Below are positions 26,353-34,978 of a DNA stretch of 64,000 nucleotides, piece after piece. The position numbers and the translations under genes are program-made. The stretch is taken from contig CAZHMM010000002.1 in assembly GCA_964533585.1 (NCBI GenBank), forward strand, positions 13,891 through 77,890. Reading direction: 5' to 3'. The notes beneath the pieces were generated by a model, which saw only the letters and a program-made list of their open reading frames with translations, was not told where the DNA came from and made no database searches. Positions within the stretch are counted from its first letter, which is position 1; every line of letters starts with the position of its first letter. Source of the stretch: Elioraea sp964533585. GTDB taxonomy: Bacteria; Pseudomonadota; Alphaproteobacteria; Acetobacterales; Acetobacteraceae.

Positions 26353-28953
26353 TCAGTCCGGCAGGGCGGCCACGGCCGCGCGGATCCGCTCGGCGACCGC
26401 CTGGGCGGTCGCGGCGCCGTCCGTCAGCGTCGCCGCCGGGATGGGCGGGCCGAACGTGACGCGCACCGGATGCGGCTTCGGCAACCGCGCGGTGCGCGGC
26501 ATCGCCTCGAAGGTGCCGACGATCCGCGCCGGCACCACTGCCGCACCGGTCGCGCGCACGAGCTCGCCGACCCCGGGCAGGAAACGCTGGATCGTGCCGT
26601 CGGGGCTCCGCCAGCTCTCCGGAAACCAGACCAGGCAGTCGCCGCGACTGAGTGCCTCCTTGGCGTAGGCGAGCGTGGTCGCGGGCTGGCGCTCATCGAC
26701 CGGGAAGACGCGGGCCGCGCGCGCGAGGAACCGCCCGATGCGCGAGACGAACAGCCGCGACCGCTCGCCCGACCAGCGGATGCGCGCGAGCGCCGGCTTC
26801 GGCAGGGCCGCGGCCATGATCGCCGGGTCGATGTCGGACAGGTGGTTGACCGCGACGATGACCGGACCGTCGGGGAGATGCTCGCGGCCGCTGACGCGCA
26901 GTCGGAACAGCACCGCGCAGAGCAGCCGGTTCAGCCCCGCCAGCAGCCGCGCTGCCAGTGCGTGCGCGCCCGAGGGCGGCTCCAGCCACGCCAGGTCCGG
27001 CGGCTCGGGCGCGCGCGCCGGCGCGCCTTGGGCGGCGCGCTTCACCGCGAGGTCCAGGATGTCGCGCACCGTACCGATTTCGCCCCAGTCATCCTCGCTG
27101 AAACCGAGGCCGAGCCGGCTCTCCGCCTCCAGCGTGATCTCCACCCAGCCCAGGCTGTCCACGCCGAGATCGAGCTGCGGCGACTGCGACGGCGAAACGA
27201 GCTTGTCGGGGAAGCGCGCGGTCAGCAGCTCCCACATCGCCCGCGCGGTCGGCTCGGACAGGAGCGCGCGCTCCTCATCGGTCATCGTCGCGGCGGAGAC
27301 GGTTCGGCCCGCCTTCGCCGCGTCGTAGAGCGCGGGCAGGCGGAAGCGCTGGATCTTGCCGAGCCGCGTGCGCGGCAGGGACTCGCGCGTGATCGCGTAG
27401 CCGGCGAGCCGCTGATACGACGCCAGGCGCTGCGAGAGCGTGCCCAGCGCGACGCGCACCGCGTCCTCGATCCGCGGCGAGCCGGAGGCGGCGATCGCCG
27501 GCTCGTCCGGCACCACCAGCGCAACGAGCGCGCCCTGCCGCTCCAGCACCGCGATCTCCTTGATCGCCGGATCGGCGCCGTAGTGCTTCTCCAGCTCCTC
27601 GGGGAAGACGTTCTTGCCGCCCCCGAGCACGATCATCTCCTTCACCCGTCCGACGATGTGCACGTAGCCGTCGGCGTCGATGAAGCCGAGATCGCCCGTG
27701 CGGAACCAGCCATCGGGGGTGAAGGCCGCCTCGTTCGCCTCCGGATTATCGCGGTAGCCGGCGAATACCGAGGGGCCGCGGCATTGCAGCTCGCCCACGC
27801 CCTTCTCGTCTGGCTCGGCGACGCGCAGCTCCGCGCCCGGCAGCAGGAACCCCTCCGAGCCGATCCGCGCCTTGTCCTTGTGGTTGTTGGTCAGGATCGA
27901 GGCGGTCTCGGCGAGTCCCCAGCCGGACAGCACCTGCCAGCCCAGCGCCTCCAGCGGCCAGATCAGCTCGGCCTCGAACGCGGCACCACCCGAGGCCATC
28001 AGCCAAAGGTCGGGGGCCAAGTTCCGGTGGATCGAGCCGAACAGTCGCCGCCCGACGCGGAGGCCGAAGCGTCGGCGCAGGAACAGCGAGACCGCGAACA
28101 GCGCCTTGAAGATCCGCCGCTTCAGCCACGGCTGCTGCGCCACGCGCGCCATCAGCCCGTTCAGCAGCGCCGCGTAGAGCCGCGGCACCGCCACCATCAC
28201 CGTGCAGCGCCCCTCCTTCAGCGCGGCGACGATGTGCGGCCCCGTCACGCTCTCGGGCAGCACCACCGTGGTGCCGAGCGCGAACGGCGTCAGGATGCCG
28301 ACCGTCAGCGGATAGACGTGGTGCAGCGGCAACGGCAGCAGGGCGCGATCGTCGTGCGTCACGATCCCCTGCACCGCGAGCGCGCGGACGTTGTGCAGCA
28401 CGTTGGCGTGGGTGAGCAGGAAGGATTTCGGCCTTCCCGTGGTGCCGCTGGTGGTGACCAGCATCATCGGGTCCTCGGGCCGGATCGGCGGCAGCTCGGC
28501 CTTCTCCCCCGTCGCCCAGTCGGTCCAGCGCGGCAGCCCCTCGGCCGGATCGAGCGTGACAAGCGTCAGGGCGGGATCGAGGGCGGCGAGGCGCGGCGCG
28601 TGGGCGGCGGCGCAGAACGCGAGCCGCGCGCCGCTGTCCGGCACCAGCACCTTCAATTCCTCGTCGGTGGTGAGCTCGTCGAGCGCGGCGGCGATCGCGC
28701 CCAGCGCGCCGAGTGCCAGCCGCACCACCACCCAGTCATGGCTGTTCGGCCCGAACAGGAGCACCGGGTCGCCGGGCTTCAGCCCGCGCGCCGCCAGCGC
28801 CCCGGCCAGCGACAGGGCGCGGGCGCCGATCTCGGCATAGCTCAGCGCCTCGCCCTTGCCCTCGCGCACATGCAAGAGCGCCGGCCGGTCGCCGTGCCGG
28901 GCCAGCCCCTCCACTAGGTCCCGCAGCGTCGAAGGTCCGTCCGGTGCGCGCAT
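26353..28953 (-). CDS. Acyl-CoA/ACP synthetase - acyl carrier - acyltransferase fusion
   Basis: An 866-residue three-part protein. Residues 1-540 are an AMP-forming acyl ligase (TTSGTTGRPK at 167-176; the domain continues to a C-terminal catalytic Lys in TRLGKIQR). Residues about 560-640 are an acyl carrier domain with attachment Ser600 (GVDSLGW). Residues about 660-866 are a PlsC-like acyltransferase with the HX4D pair His704/Asp709 (NHLSDID) and an FPESWRS motif. It could activate a fatty acid, load it on its own carrier and transfer it to a glycerol-phosphate or other acceptor. The acceptor is unknown. Read from ATG at 28953. Confidence 0.8.
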   Translation of the reverse strand: MRAPDGPSTLRDLVEGLARHGDRPALLHVREGKGEALSYAEIGARALSLAGALAARGLKPGDPVLLFGPNSHDWVVVRLALGALGAIAAALDELTTDEELKVLVPDSGARLAFCAAAHAPRLAALDPALTLVTLDPAEGLPRWTDWATGEKAELPPIRPEDPMMLVTTSGTTGRPKSFLLTHANVLHNVRALAVQGIVTHDDRALLPLPLHHVYPLTVGILTPFALGTTVVLPESVTGPHIVAALKEGRCTVMVAVPRLYAALLNGLMARVAQQPWLKRRIFKALFAVSLFLRRRFGLRVGRRLFGSIHRNLAPDLWLMASGGAAFEAELIWPLEALGWQVLSGWGLAETASILTNNHKDKARIGSEGFLLPGAELRVAEPDEKGVGELQCRGPSVFAGYRDNPEANEAAFTPDGWFRTGDLGFIDADGYVHIVGRVKEMIVLGGGKNVFPEELEKHYGADPAIKEIAVLERQGALVALVVPDEPAIAASGSPRIEDAVRVALGTLSQRLASYQRLAGYAITRESLPRTRLGKIQRFRLPALYDAAKAGRTVSAATMTDEERALLSEPTARAMWELLTARFPDKLVSPSQSPQLDLGVDSLGWVEITLEAESRLGLGFSEDDWGEIGTVRDILDLAVKRAAQGAPARAPEPPDLAWLEPPSGAHALAARLLAGLNRLLCAVLFRLRVSGREHLPDGPVIVAVNHLSDIDPAIMAAALPKPALARIRWSGERSRLFVSRIGRFLARAARVFPVDERQPATTLAYAKEALSRGDCLVWFPESWRSPDGTIQRFLPGVGELVRATGAAVVPARIVGTFEAMPRTARLPKPHPVRVTFGPPIPAATLTDGAATAQAVAERIRAAVAALPD

Positions 28954-29033
28954 GGACGCAAGCTTACGGTTTCCCGACGCCGTGCCCAACCGCTAGCCTT
29001 TCGCGGCTGCGTGAGCCGGGAGGATGATCGGGC

Positions 29034-30704
29034 GTGTCGGTGTTCGAGGAAGTGGCGGCGCTGCTGGCGATCGCCTCGGTGGTTGGCTTGATTGGCGTCG
29101 CAGCGCGTCAGCCGCTGATCGTCTCGTTCATCGCCGTCGGCATCCTGGTCGGGCCGTCGGGGTTCGGCATCGTCACGGGCGGGATCGTCGTCGAGACCCT
29201 CGCCCGCCTCGGCATCGCGCTGCTGCTGTTCCTGGTCGGGCTCAAGCTGGACATCAACCTGATCCGCAGCTTCGGCCGCGTCGCCGTCGCCACCGGGCTC
29301 GGCCAGGTGGCGTTCACCTCGATCGGCGGCTTCCTGATCTGCCTCGCGCTCGGCATGGGCGCGGTCGAGGCGCTCTATGTCGCGGTCGCGCTGACCTTCT
29401 CCTCCACCATCATCATCGTGAAGCTGCTGTCGGACAAGCGCGAGATCGACGCGCTGCACGGGCGGATCGCGCTCGGCTTCCTGATCGTGCAGGACATCTG
29501 CGTCGTGATCGCGATGATCGTGCTCTCGGCCTTCGACGCCGCCGCCGGCGAGGGGGGGGCGCTGGCCTTGGCCCGGGCGCTCGGCGGCGGCGTGGCGCTG
29601 GTTGCGGTCGCGGCGCTGTTCATGCGCTACCTCGCCGAGCCGCTGCTGACCCGCATGGCGCGCGAGCCCGAGCTGCTGGTGGTGTTCGCGATCGGCTGGG
29701 CCGCGGTCGGCGCGGCGGCGGCGGATGCAGTGGGGCTCTCGAAGGAGCTCGGCGGGCTGCTCGCCGGCGTCAGCCTCGGCTCGACCTCGGTGCGCGAGGC
29801 GATCGCCGCGCGGCTCGCGCCGCTGCGCGACTTCCTGCTGCTGTTCTTCTTCCTCGAGCTCGGCGCGCTGTTCGACTTCTCGGCGGTGGCCGACCGGCTG
29901 GGCGAGGCGGCGATCCTCTCGGTGTTCGTGCTGGTCGGCAATCCGGTGATCGTGATGGCGATCATGGGGGTGATGGGCTATCGCAAGCGCACCGGCTTCC
30001 TCGCCGGGCTTACCGTCGCGCAGATCAGCGAGTTCAGCCTGGTGTTCATCGCGCTCGGCCACGCGCTCGGCCATGTGGGGCTGGAGGCGGTGGGGCTGAC
30101 GACTCTGGTCGGCATCGTCACGATCGGGCTCTCGACCTACATGATCGTGCACTCCTTCACGCTCTATCGCTGGCTTGAGCCGCTGCTGTGGCCGTTCGAA
30201 CGCAGGCGCGGCCTGCGCGAGGACCATGCGCTGACGGAGGGCGAGGCGCCCGCCCGGCCGGTGATCCTGTTCGGGCTCGGCCGCTACGGCACCGCGATCG
30301 CCGAGCGCCTGGCCGAACGCGGGGTCGGCTTCCTCGGCGTCGATTTCGATCCGCAGGCGGTGCGGTCATTCCAGCGCCGGGGCTGGCCCGCGATCTACGG
30401 CGACGGGTCCGATCCCAATTTCGTGGCCGGCCTGCCGCTGCGCGACGCGGCGTGGATTGTCGTCGCCGTGCCGCACGCCGCCGGCGTGCTCGGCCATGCC
30501 GAAATGCGTGGCGCGCTGCTCGCCGGGCTGCGCCATGGCGGGTTCCGGGGCAAGGTCGCGCTGACCGCCACCGCGCCCGGCGAGGAGGCGCGGCTGCGCG
30601 AGATCGGCGCGGATGTCGTGTTGTCGCCCTTCGCCGACGCCGCGGAGGAGGCCGTGCAGCGGATCCTCGAGCAGCAGCCGGCAGCGGAGCGCGTGGAGAC
30701 CTGA
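29034..30704 (+). CDS. Kef-type cation:proton antiporter with TrkA-N domain
   Basis: A 556-residue CPA2-family antiporter. About 12 membrane helices occupy residues 1-390 (LIGVAARQPLIVSFIAVG...VGPSGFG at the start; FFLELGALFDFS mid-way). A cytoplasmic TrkA-N domain follows (about 405-530), with the Rossmann pattern ILFGLGRYGTAIAERL and an acidic VDFD. Such proteins exchange K+ or Na+ for H+ under NAD(H) control. It is followed 4 nt later by a potassium channel gene, so the two may act together in K+ or pH balance. Confidence 0.88.
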   Translation: MSVFEEVAALLAIASVVGLIGVAARQPLIVSFIAVGILVGPSGFGIVTGGIVVETLARLGIALLLFLVGLKLDINLIRSFGRVAVATGLGQVAFTSIGGFLICLALGMGAVEALYVAVALTFSSTIIIVKLLSDKREIDALHGRIALGFLIVQDICVVIAMIVLSAFDAAAGEGGALALARALGGGVALVAVAALFMRYLAEPLLTRMAREPELLVVFAIGWAAVGAAAADAVGLSKELGGLLAGVSLGSTSVREAIAARLAPLRDFLLLFFFLELGALFDFSAVADRLGEAAILSVFVLVGNPVIVMAIMGVMGYRKRTGFLAGLTVAQISEFSLVFIALGHALGHVGLEAVGLTTLVGIVTIGLSTYMIVHSFTLYRWLEPLLWPFERRRGLREDHALTEGEAPARPVILFGLGRYGTAIAERLAERGVGFLGVDFDPQAVRSFQRRGWPAIYGDGSDPNFVAGLPLRDAAWIVVAVPHAAGVLGHAEMRGALLAGLRHGGFRGKVALTATAPGEEARLREIGADVVLSPFADAAEEAVQRILEQQPAAERVET

Positions 30705-30707
30705 GCG

Positions 30708-31780
30708 ATGGAGGGCACCCTGCGGATCGACCGGCGCTGGTGGCGTGCCGTGACGTTCACGGCGATCCTCGCGCTGCTGGTCGGTTTTGCCGCCCGCCCG
30801 ACTGATCACACCTTCGCGCTGCTCCTGGTCATGACGGCCGCTGCCGCCTTCGGCTTCTTCCATGTCCTGTTCCCGGGCGGGCTGCATTTCGCCGTCGCGC
30901 TCGCCAACGGTCTTGCCGTCTACGCGACCCTGTTCGCGTTCTTCTCCGAGAGCAATTTCCCCCGGGTCGAGGGGCTCGTGTCCGATCTCGGCTTCCTGTT
31001 CCCGGTCGTGGCGTTCCTCGCCTCGGCGTGGTGGCACCGGAGCGCGTTCGCCCGCCTCGTCGCCAGCGAGCGGCTGCGCGAGACCGCGCATTTCCCGCGC
31101 CTGCTCGGCTGGCTCGTGCCGGTGCTGGTGATCGGCGCGGCCAGCTTCGCCCTGCCCGAGCTCGACCTGTCGGCCCGGACCGAGCAGACCGCCTTCCTGC
31201 TCGCGATGACGCTGATCTCCATGGTGGTGGCGGCCGCCTCGCGCGACGTGGTCGCCTTCCTGCTCGACGCCTCGCTGCTGTTCGAGGCGTTCTTCGCCCG
31301 CATCCAGCGCCTGTTCATCCCGGCCTTCGCGTTCCTCACGCTCTACTCGCTGCTGGTGATCGTCTTCGCCTGCCTCTACCGGCTGCTGGATGCCGCGATG
31401 GGCGAACCGATGCTGGCCTTTGCCGGGATCCGGCGCGCGATGAGCTTCTCGGAGGCGCTCTACTTCTCGGTCGTGACCCTGTCGACGATCGGCTACGGCG
31501 ACGTCGTCCCGGTCGGCCCGGCCGCCCGCACCGTGGCCTCGATCCAGGCGGTTCTCGGCGTGCTGCTGCTGTTGTTCGGCTTCGCCGAGANNNNNNNNNN
31601 NNNNNNNNNNNNNNNNNNNNNNNNNNNNNNNNNNNNNNNNNNNNNNNNNNNNNNNNNNNNNNNNNNNNNNNNNNNNNNNNNNNNNNNNNNGCCTCGATCC
31701 AGGCGGTTCTCGGCGTGCTGCTGCTGTTGTTCGGCTTCGCCGAGATCATGAGTGCCAGCCGCGGCCGCGACGAGCACTGA
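30708..31780 (+). CDS. Potassium channel family protein, interrupted by an assembly gap
   Basis: A membrane protein of about six or seven helices with a final pore pair. The selectivity filter TIGYGD is at residues 260-265, between helices ending in the C-terminal LLLLFGFAEI. The frame breaks at a 100-N run (31591-31690). The 55 nt before the gap are repeated after it; removing the repeat and Ns leaves one open frame of 305 residues ending in MSASRGRDEH. So the true gene is probably shorter and intact, and the apparent frame difference across the gap is an assembly artefact. The N-terminal 200 residues are hydrophobic and unassigned. Confidence 0.8.
31591..31690. other. 100-base scaffold gap (Ns), probably spurious
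   Basis: Bases 31536-31590 and 31691-31745 are identical over 55 nt (starting GCCTCGATCC, ending CGCCGAGA). Two contig ends that overlap by 55 nt were apparently joined with a fixed-length N run. Closing it restores a single ORF through the potassium channel gene. Confidence 0.95.
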
Positions 31781-31835
31781 GCCGCCATCAATCGGCCATG
31801 CCGCCGTGGTGACGTCGGGCCGAGGGGACATGGGC

Positions 31836-32795
31836 ATGGACTGGACAGGCGCCGCGGTCGCGATCACCGGGGGCGCGGGTTTTCTCGGCTCGGCGCTTGC
31901 GCGGGCGGCGGTCGCGCGCGGTGCGAAGGTCACCGTGATTGACGCCTTCCTGCCCGAGACCGGGGCCAACGCTGCGAACATCGAGGGCCTCGACGTGCGC
32001 GTGGTGCGCGCCGATCTGCGCCACGATCCGCTCGAGGATGCCCTCGCTGGCGCGGACGCGATCTTCCACCTCGCCGCGCAGACCTCGCACATGGGCAGCC
32101 AGGCCGATCCGCGCGGCGATCTGGCGCAGAACGCCGATGCGACGCTGCGGCTGATCCTGGCCGCGCGCACGGCCGCGCCGGGCGCCCGTGTGGTGCACGC
32201 CTCGACGCGCCAGCTCTACGGAAGGCCGCGCGCCTTGCCCGTCGCCGAGGGTCATCCGATCGATCCGCCGGACGCCAACGCGGTCAGCAAATGGGCCGCC
32301 GAACAGTACTGGCTGCTTGAGCAGAAGGTGCATGGCCGTCCCGTCGTGTCGCTGCGGCTGACCAACTGCTACGGACCGGGCGTGCGGGTGAAGGATCACC
32401 GCCAGACCTTCCTCGGCCTCTGGGTGCGGCGCGTGCTGGAGGGCGAGGCGTTCGAGGTCTGGGGCGGCGAGCAGACGCGCGACCTCGCCTATGCCGACGA
32501 TGTGGCGGCGGCGTTCCTCGCCGCGGCCGAGGCACCTCCCGGCGTGTACAATCTCGGTGGCTCCCCGCCCGTTTCCTTGCGCCACCTCGCCGAGGCGCTG
32601 GTGGCAGCGAATGGCGGCGGGCGCTACGTCGTGCAGGACTTCCCGGCCGATCGCGCCAAGATCGATATTGGCAGCTACGTCGCCGACGACTCCCGCTTCC
32701 GCGCCGCCACCGGCTGGGCGCCGGCGGTATCGCTCGACGACGGACTGCGTCGCACGCTCGACTGGTTCCGCCCCCGCCTTGCCCGCTATCTCTGA
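31836..32795 (+). CDS. NAD-dependent nucleotide-sugar epimerase/dehydratase
   Basis: Extended SDR of 319 residues. GGAGFLG at about residue 12 binds NAD; VVHASTRQLYG carries the Ser/Thr site; LRLTNCYGPG and the C-terminal sugar-binding region follow. The usual catalytic Tyr of YxxxK is Asn148 (NAVSK, with Lys152 kept). I recall a subgroup of nucleotide-sugar epimerase/dehydratases with the same Asn-Lys pattern and the same KDxRQTFLGxW and FEVWGGEQxRD motifs, so it may be normal for that subgroup. The ATG at 31836 has GAGGGG at a better distance than the one at 31830. It is paired with a sugar aminotransferase gene 11 nt downstream. Confidence 0.82.
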   Translation: MDWTGAAVAITGGAGFLGSALARAAVARGAKVTVIDAFLPETGANAANIEGLDVRVVRADLRHDPLEDALAGADAIFHLAAQTSHMGSQADPRGDLAQNADATLRLILAARTAAPGARVVHASTRQLYGRPRALPVAEGHPIDPPDANAVSKWAAEQYWLLEQKVHGRPVVSLRLTNCYGPGVRVKDHRQTFLGLWVRRVLEGEAFEVWGGEQTRDLAYADDVAAAFLAAAEAPPGVYNLGGSPPVSLRHLAEALVAANGGGRYVVQDFPADRAKIDIGSYVADDSRFRAATGWAPAVSLDDGLRRTLDWFRPRLARYL

Positions 32796-32806
32796 AAGTT
32801 CGACCC

Positions 32807-33949
32807 ATGAATGTTCCGACCCCGCCCGTCACCGTGCCGCAGGCCGATCCCGGCGCGTCCTACCGCGCGCTCAAGGCACCGATCGACGCCGCGGTGGCGC
32901 GCGTGCTGGAGAGCGGCTGGTACATCCTCGGCCGAGAATGCACCGGCTTCGAGCAGGCCTTCGCGCGCTGGCAAGGTTCGGTCCGCGCGATCGGCGTCGC
33001 CAACGGCACCGACGCGCTGGCGCTCATCCTGCGCGGCCTCGGCGTCGGTCCGGGCGCGGCCGTGGCGACGGTGTCGCACACCGCCGTTGCGACGGTCGCG
33101 GCGATCGAGATGGTCGGCGCCACACCGATCCTGCTCGACATCGATCCGGCGACCTACACGATGGACGCGAGCGAACTCGCCGCCGTGCTGCGCGACCCAC
33201 CCGCGGGTCTGCCGCCGATCCGCGCGGTGATCCCGGTGCATCTCTACGGCCAGCCCGCCGCGATCGAGGCGATCATCACGAGCGCTGACCGGCACGGCGC
33301 GGCCGTGATCGAGGACTGCGCGCAGTGCCACGGCGCGATGGTGGGCGACCGCAGGGCCGGCACGCTCGGCCGCGCCGCCGCATTCAGCCTCTATCCCACC
33401 AAGAATCTCGGCGCGCTCGGCGATGGCGGCGTGATCGCCACCGACGACGTGGTGCTGGCCGATCGCATCGCCGCGCTGCGCCAGTACGGCTGGCACGAGC
33501 GCTATGTCAGCGACCTCGCCGGCGTGAACTCGCGGCTCGATGAGGTGCAGGCGGCGATCCTGACCGTGAAGCTCGCGCATCTCGATGCGGCGAATGCGCG
33601 CCGCCAGGCGATCGCCGCGCGCTACGACGCAGCACTTGCCGGGACCGGCATCGCCCCGCCTGCGCGCCGCCCGGGTGCGACGCACGTGTTCCACCAGTAC
33701 GTCATCCGCTGCGCCGACCGCGCAGCGATACAGGCGCAGTTCCGTGCGCGCGGCATCGGCACGAACGTGCACTACCCGATGCCGGTGCACGCGCAGCCCG
33801 CCTATCGCGGCCGCATCGCCCTCGGGCCCGCCGGCTGCCGCGCGACCGAGCGCGCCGCGGCCGAGGTGCTGTCGCTGCCGATGTTTCCCGAGCTGACCGA
33901 CGCGCAGGTCGATCAGGTCTGCGCCGCCATCCGGACGCTTGCCGGATAG
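32807..33949 (+). CDS. DegT/DnrJ/EryC1 sugar aminotransferase
   Basis: PLP-dependent aminotransferase of 380 residues that typically aminates keto-sugars on nucleotide carriers. The PLP Lys is K199 in YPTKNLGALGDGG; the substrate elements VIPVHLYGQPA and GVNSRLDEVQAA fit the family. It lies 11 nt after the epimerase gene, and together they look like a two-gene unit for a modified cell-surface sugar. The specific product is unknown, since no glycosyltransferase lies beside them. Confidence 0.9.
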   Translation: MNVPTPPVTVPQADPGASYRALKAPIDAAVARVLESGWYILGRECTGFEQAFARWQGSVRAIGVANGTDALALILRGLGVGPGAAVATVSHTAVATVAAIEMVGATPILLDIDPATYTMDASELAAVLRDPPAGLPPIRAVIPVHLYGQPAAIEAIITSADRHGAAVIEDCAQCHGAMVGDRRAGTLGRAAAFSLYPTKNLGALGDGGVIATDDVVLADRIAALRQYGWHERYVSDLAGVNSRLDEVQAAILTVKLAHLDAANARRQAIAARYDAALAGTGIAPPARRPGATHVFHQYVIRCADRAAIQAQFRARGIGTNVHYPMPVHAQPAYRGRIALGPAGCRATERAAAEVLSLPMFPELTDAQVDQVCAAIRTLAG

Positions 33950-33997
33950 CACCGCAGCGGGCACCCTGCGGAGCATAAGCACGCAGGAGGAAGCGCC

Positions 33998-34972
33998 ATG
34001 ATCCGCCGCCGGACCATCCTCGCCGCGGGAGCGGCCACGCTCGCCATGCCGGCGCTCGCCCAGCCCGCCTTCAGCCGACCGCTGCGCATCATCGTGCCCT
34101 TTGCGCCCGGCGGCAGCTCCGACATTCTCGCCCGGCTGATGGCGCCGAAGCTCGGCGAGGCGGTGGGCCAGAGCGTGGTGGTCGAGAACCGCGCCGGCGC
34201 GAACGGCCATATCGGTGCCGAAGCGGTCGCCCGCGCGCAGCCCGACGGGCACACCATGCTGATCACGGACGTCTCCAGCCTCGCGATCGCGCCGAGCCTG
34301 CTCAAGACCATGTCCTATGATCCGCTGAAGGATCTCGCCCCTGTGACGATGGTGGCCTTCGCGCCCTACATCTTCGGCGCGCATCCCTCCGTGCCGGCGA
34401 CCGACCTGCCGTCCTTCGTCGCCCACGCCAAGGCCAATCCCGGCAAGCTCAACCTCGCGCATAGCGGGGTCGGTGCCGCCAACCACCTGACCGGCATCGT
34501 GCTGGCGAAGCAGTTCGGCTTCACCTGGGAGTATGTGCCCTATCGCGGTGGTGCTGCCGCGATCCAGGGCGTGGTCGCGAACGAGTGCCAGGCGATCCTG
34601 AATGGCGCGACCGCGACCCAGCCTTTCGTCACGTCCGGGCAGTTGCGCGGCATCGCGGTCTCCGGCACGGAACGGCTCGCCGCGCTGCCCGACATCAGGA
34701 GCTTTGGCGAACTCGGCCTGCCCAAGCTGCTGGTCGAGAGCGGTACGTGGCAGGGGATCCTGGCGACCGGCGGCACGCCCGCGCCGGTCGTCGCGGCGGC
34801 GCACCGTGCGATCACCGGCGTGCTCGCGGATGCGGCGATCGCCGAGCGGATCGTCCAGATCGGCGGCGCGGTGCGCACCATGCAGCCGGGCGCGTTCGGC
34901 GAGTGGCTCGCCGCCAGCACGCGCGACTGGGGTGCGGTGGTGCGCGAGAACAACGTCACGATCGAGAGCTGA
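33998..34972 (+). CDS. Tripartite tricarboxylate transporter substrate-binding (Bug family) protein
   Basis: Periplasmic solute receptor of 324 residues. A signal with RRRTILAAGAA and cleavage near residue 22-28 could use the Tat or Sec route. The mature protein has IIVPFAPGGSSDILARL, ENRAGANGHIG and PYRGGAAAIQGV, which mark the Bug/TctC family. These bind small carboxylates. No tctA/tctB permease lies beside it, as is common for Bug genes in proteobacteria. GGAGGAAG precedes the ATG. Confidence 0.9.
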   Translation: MIRRRTILAAGAATLAMPALAQPAFSRPLRIIVPFAPGGSSDILARLMAPKLGEAVGQSVVVENRAGANGHIGAEAVARAQPDGHTMLITDVSSLAIAPSLLKTMSYDPLKDLAPVTMVAFAPYIFGAHPSVPATDLPSFVAHAKANPGKLNLAHSGVGAANHLTGIVLAKQFGFTWEYVPYRGGAAAIQGVVANECQAILNGATATQPFVTSGQLRGIAVSGTERLAALPDIRSFGELGLPKLLVESGTWQGILATGGTPAPVVAAAHRAITGVLADAAIAERIVQIGGAVRTMQPGAFGEWLAASTRDWGAVVRENNVTIES

Positions 34973-34978
34973 GCCGCG

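Noticed and set aside
26470..28917. An 815-codon plus-strand frame antisense to the ligase fusion
   Set aside because: Its composition (His/Arg/Gln/Gly-rich, low hydrophobicity) is that of a shadow frame, and the minus-strand gene has clear domains and motifs.
31591..31690. Insertion or mobile element at the N run
   Set aside because: The flanking 55-nt identity and exactly 100 Ns fit an assembly join; there are no inverted repeats or transposase fragments.
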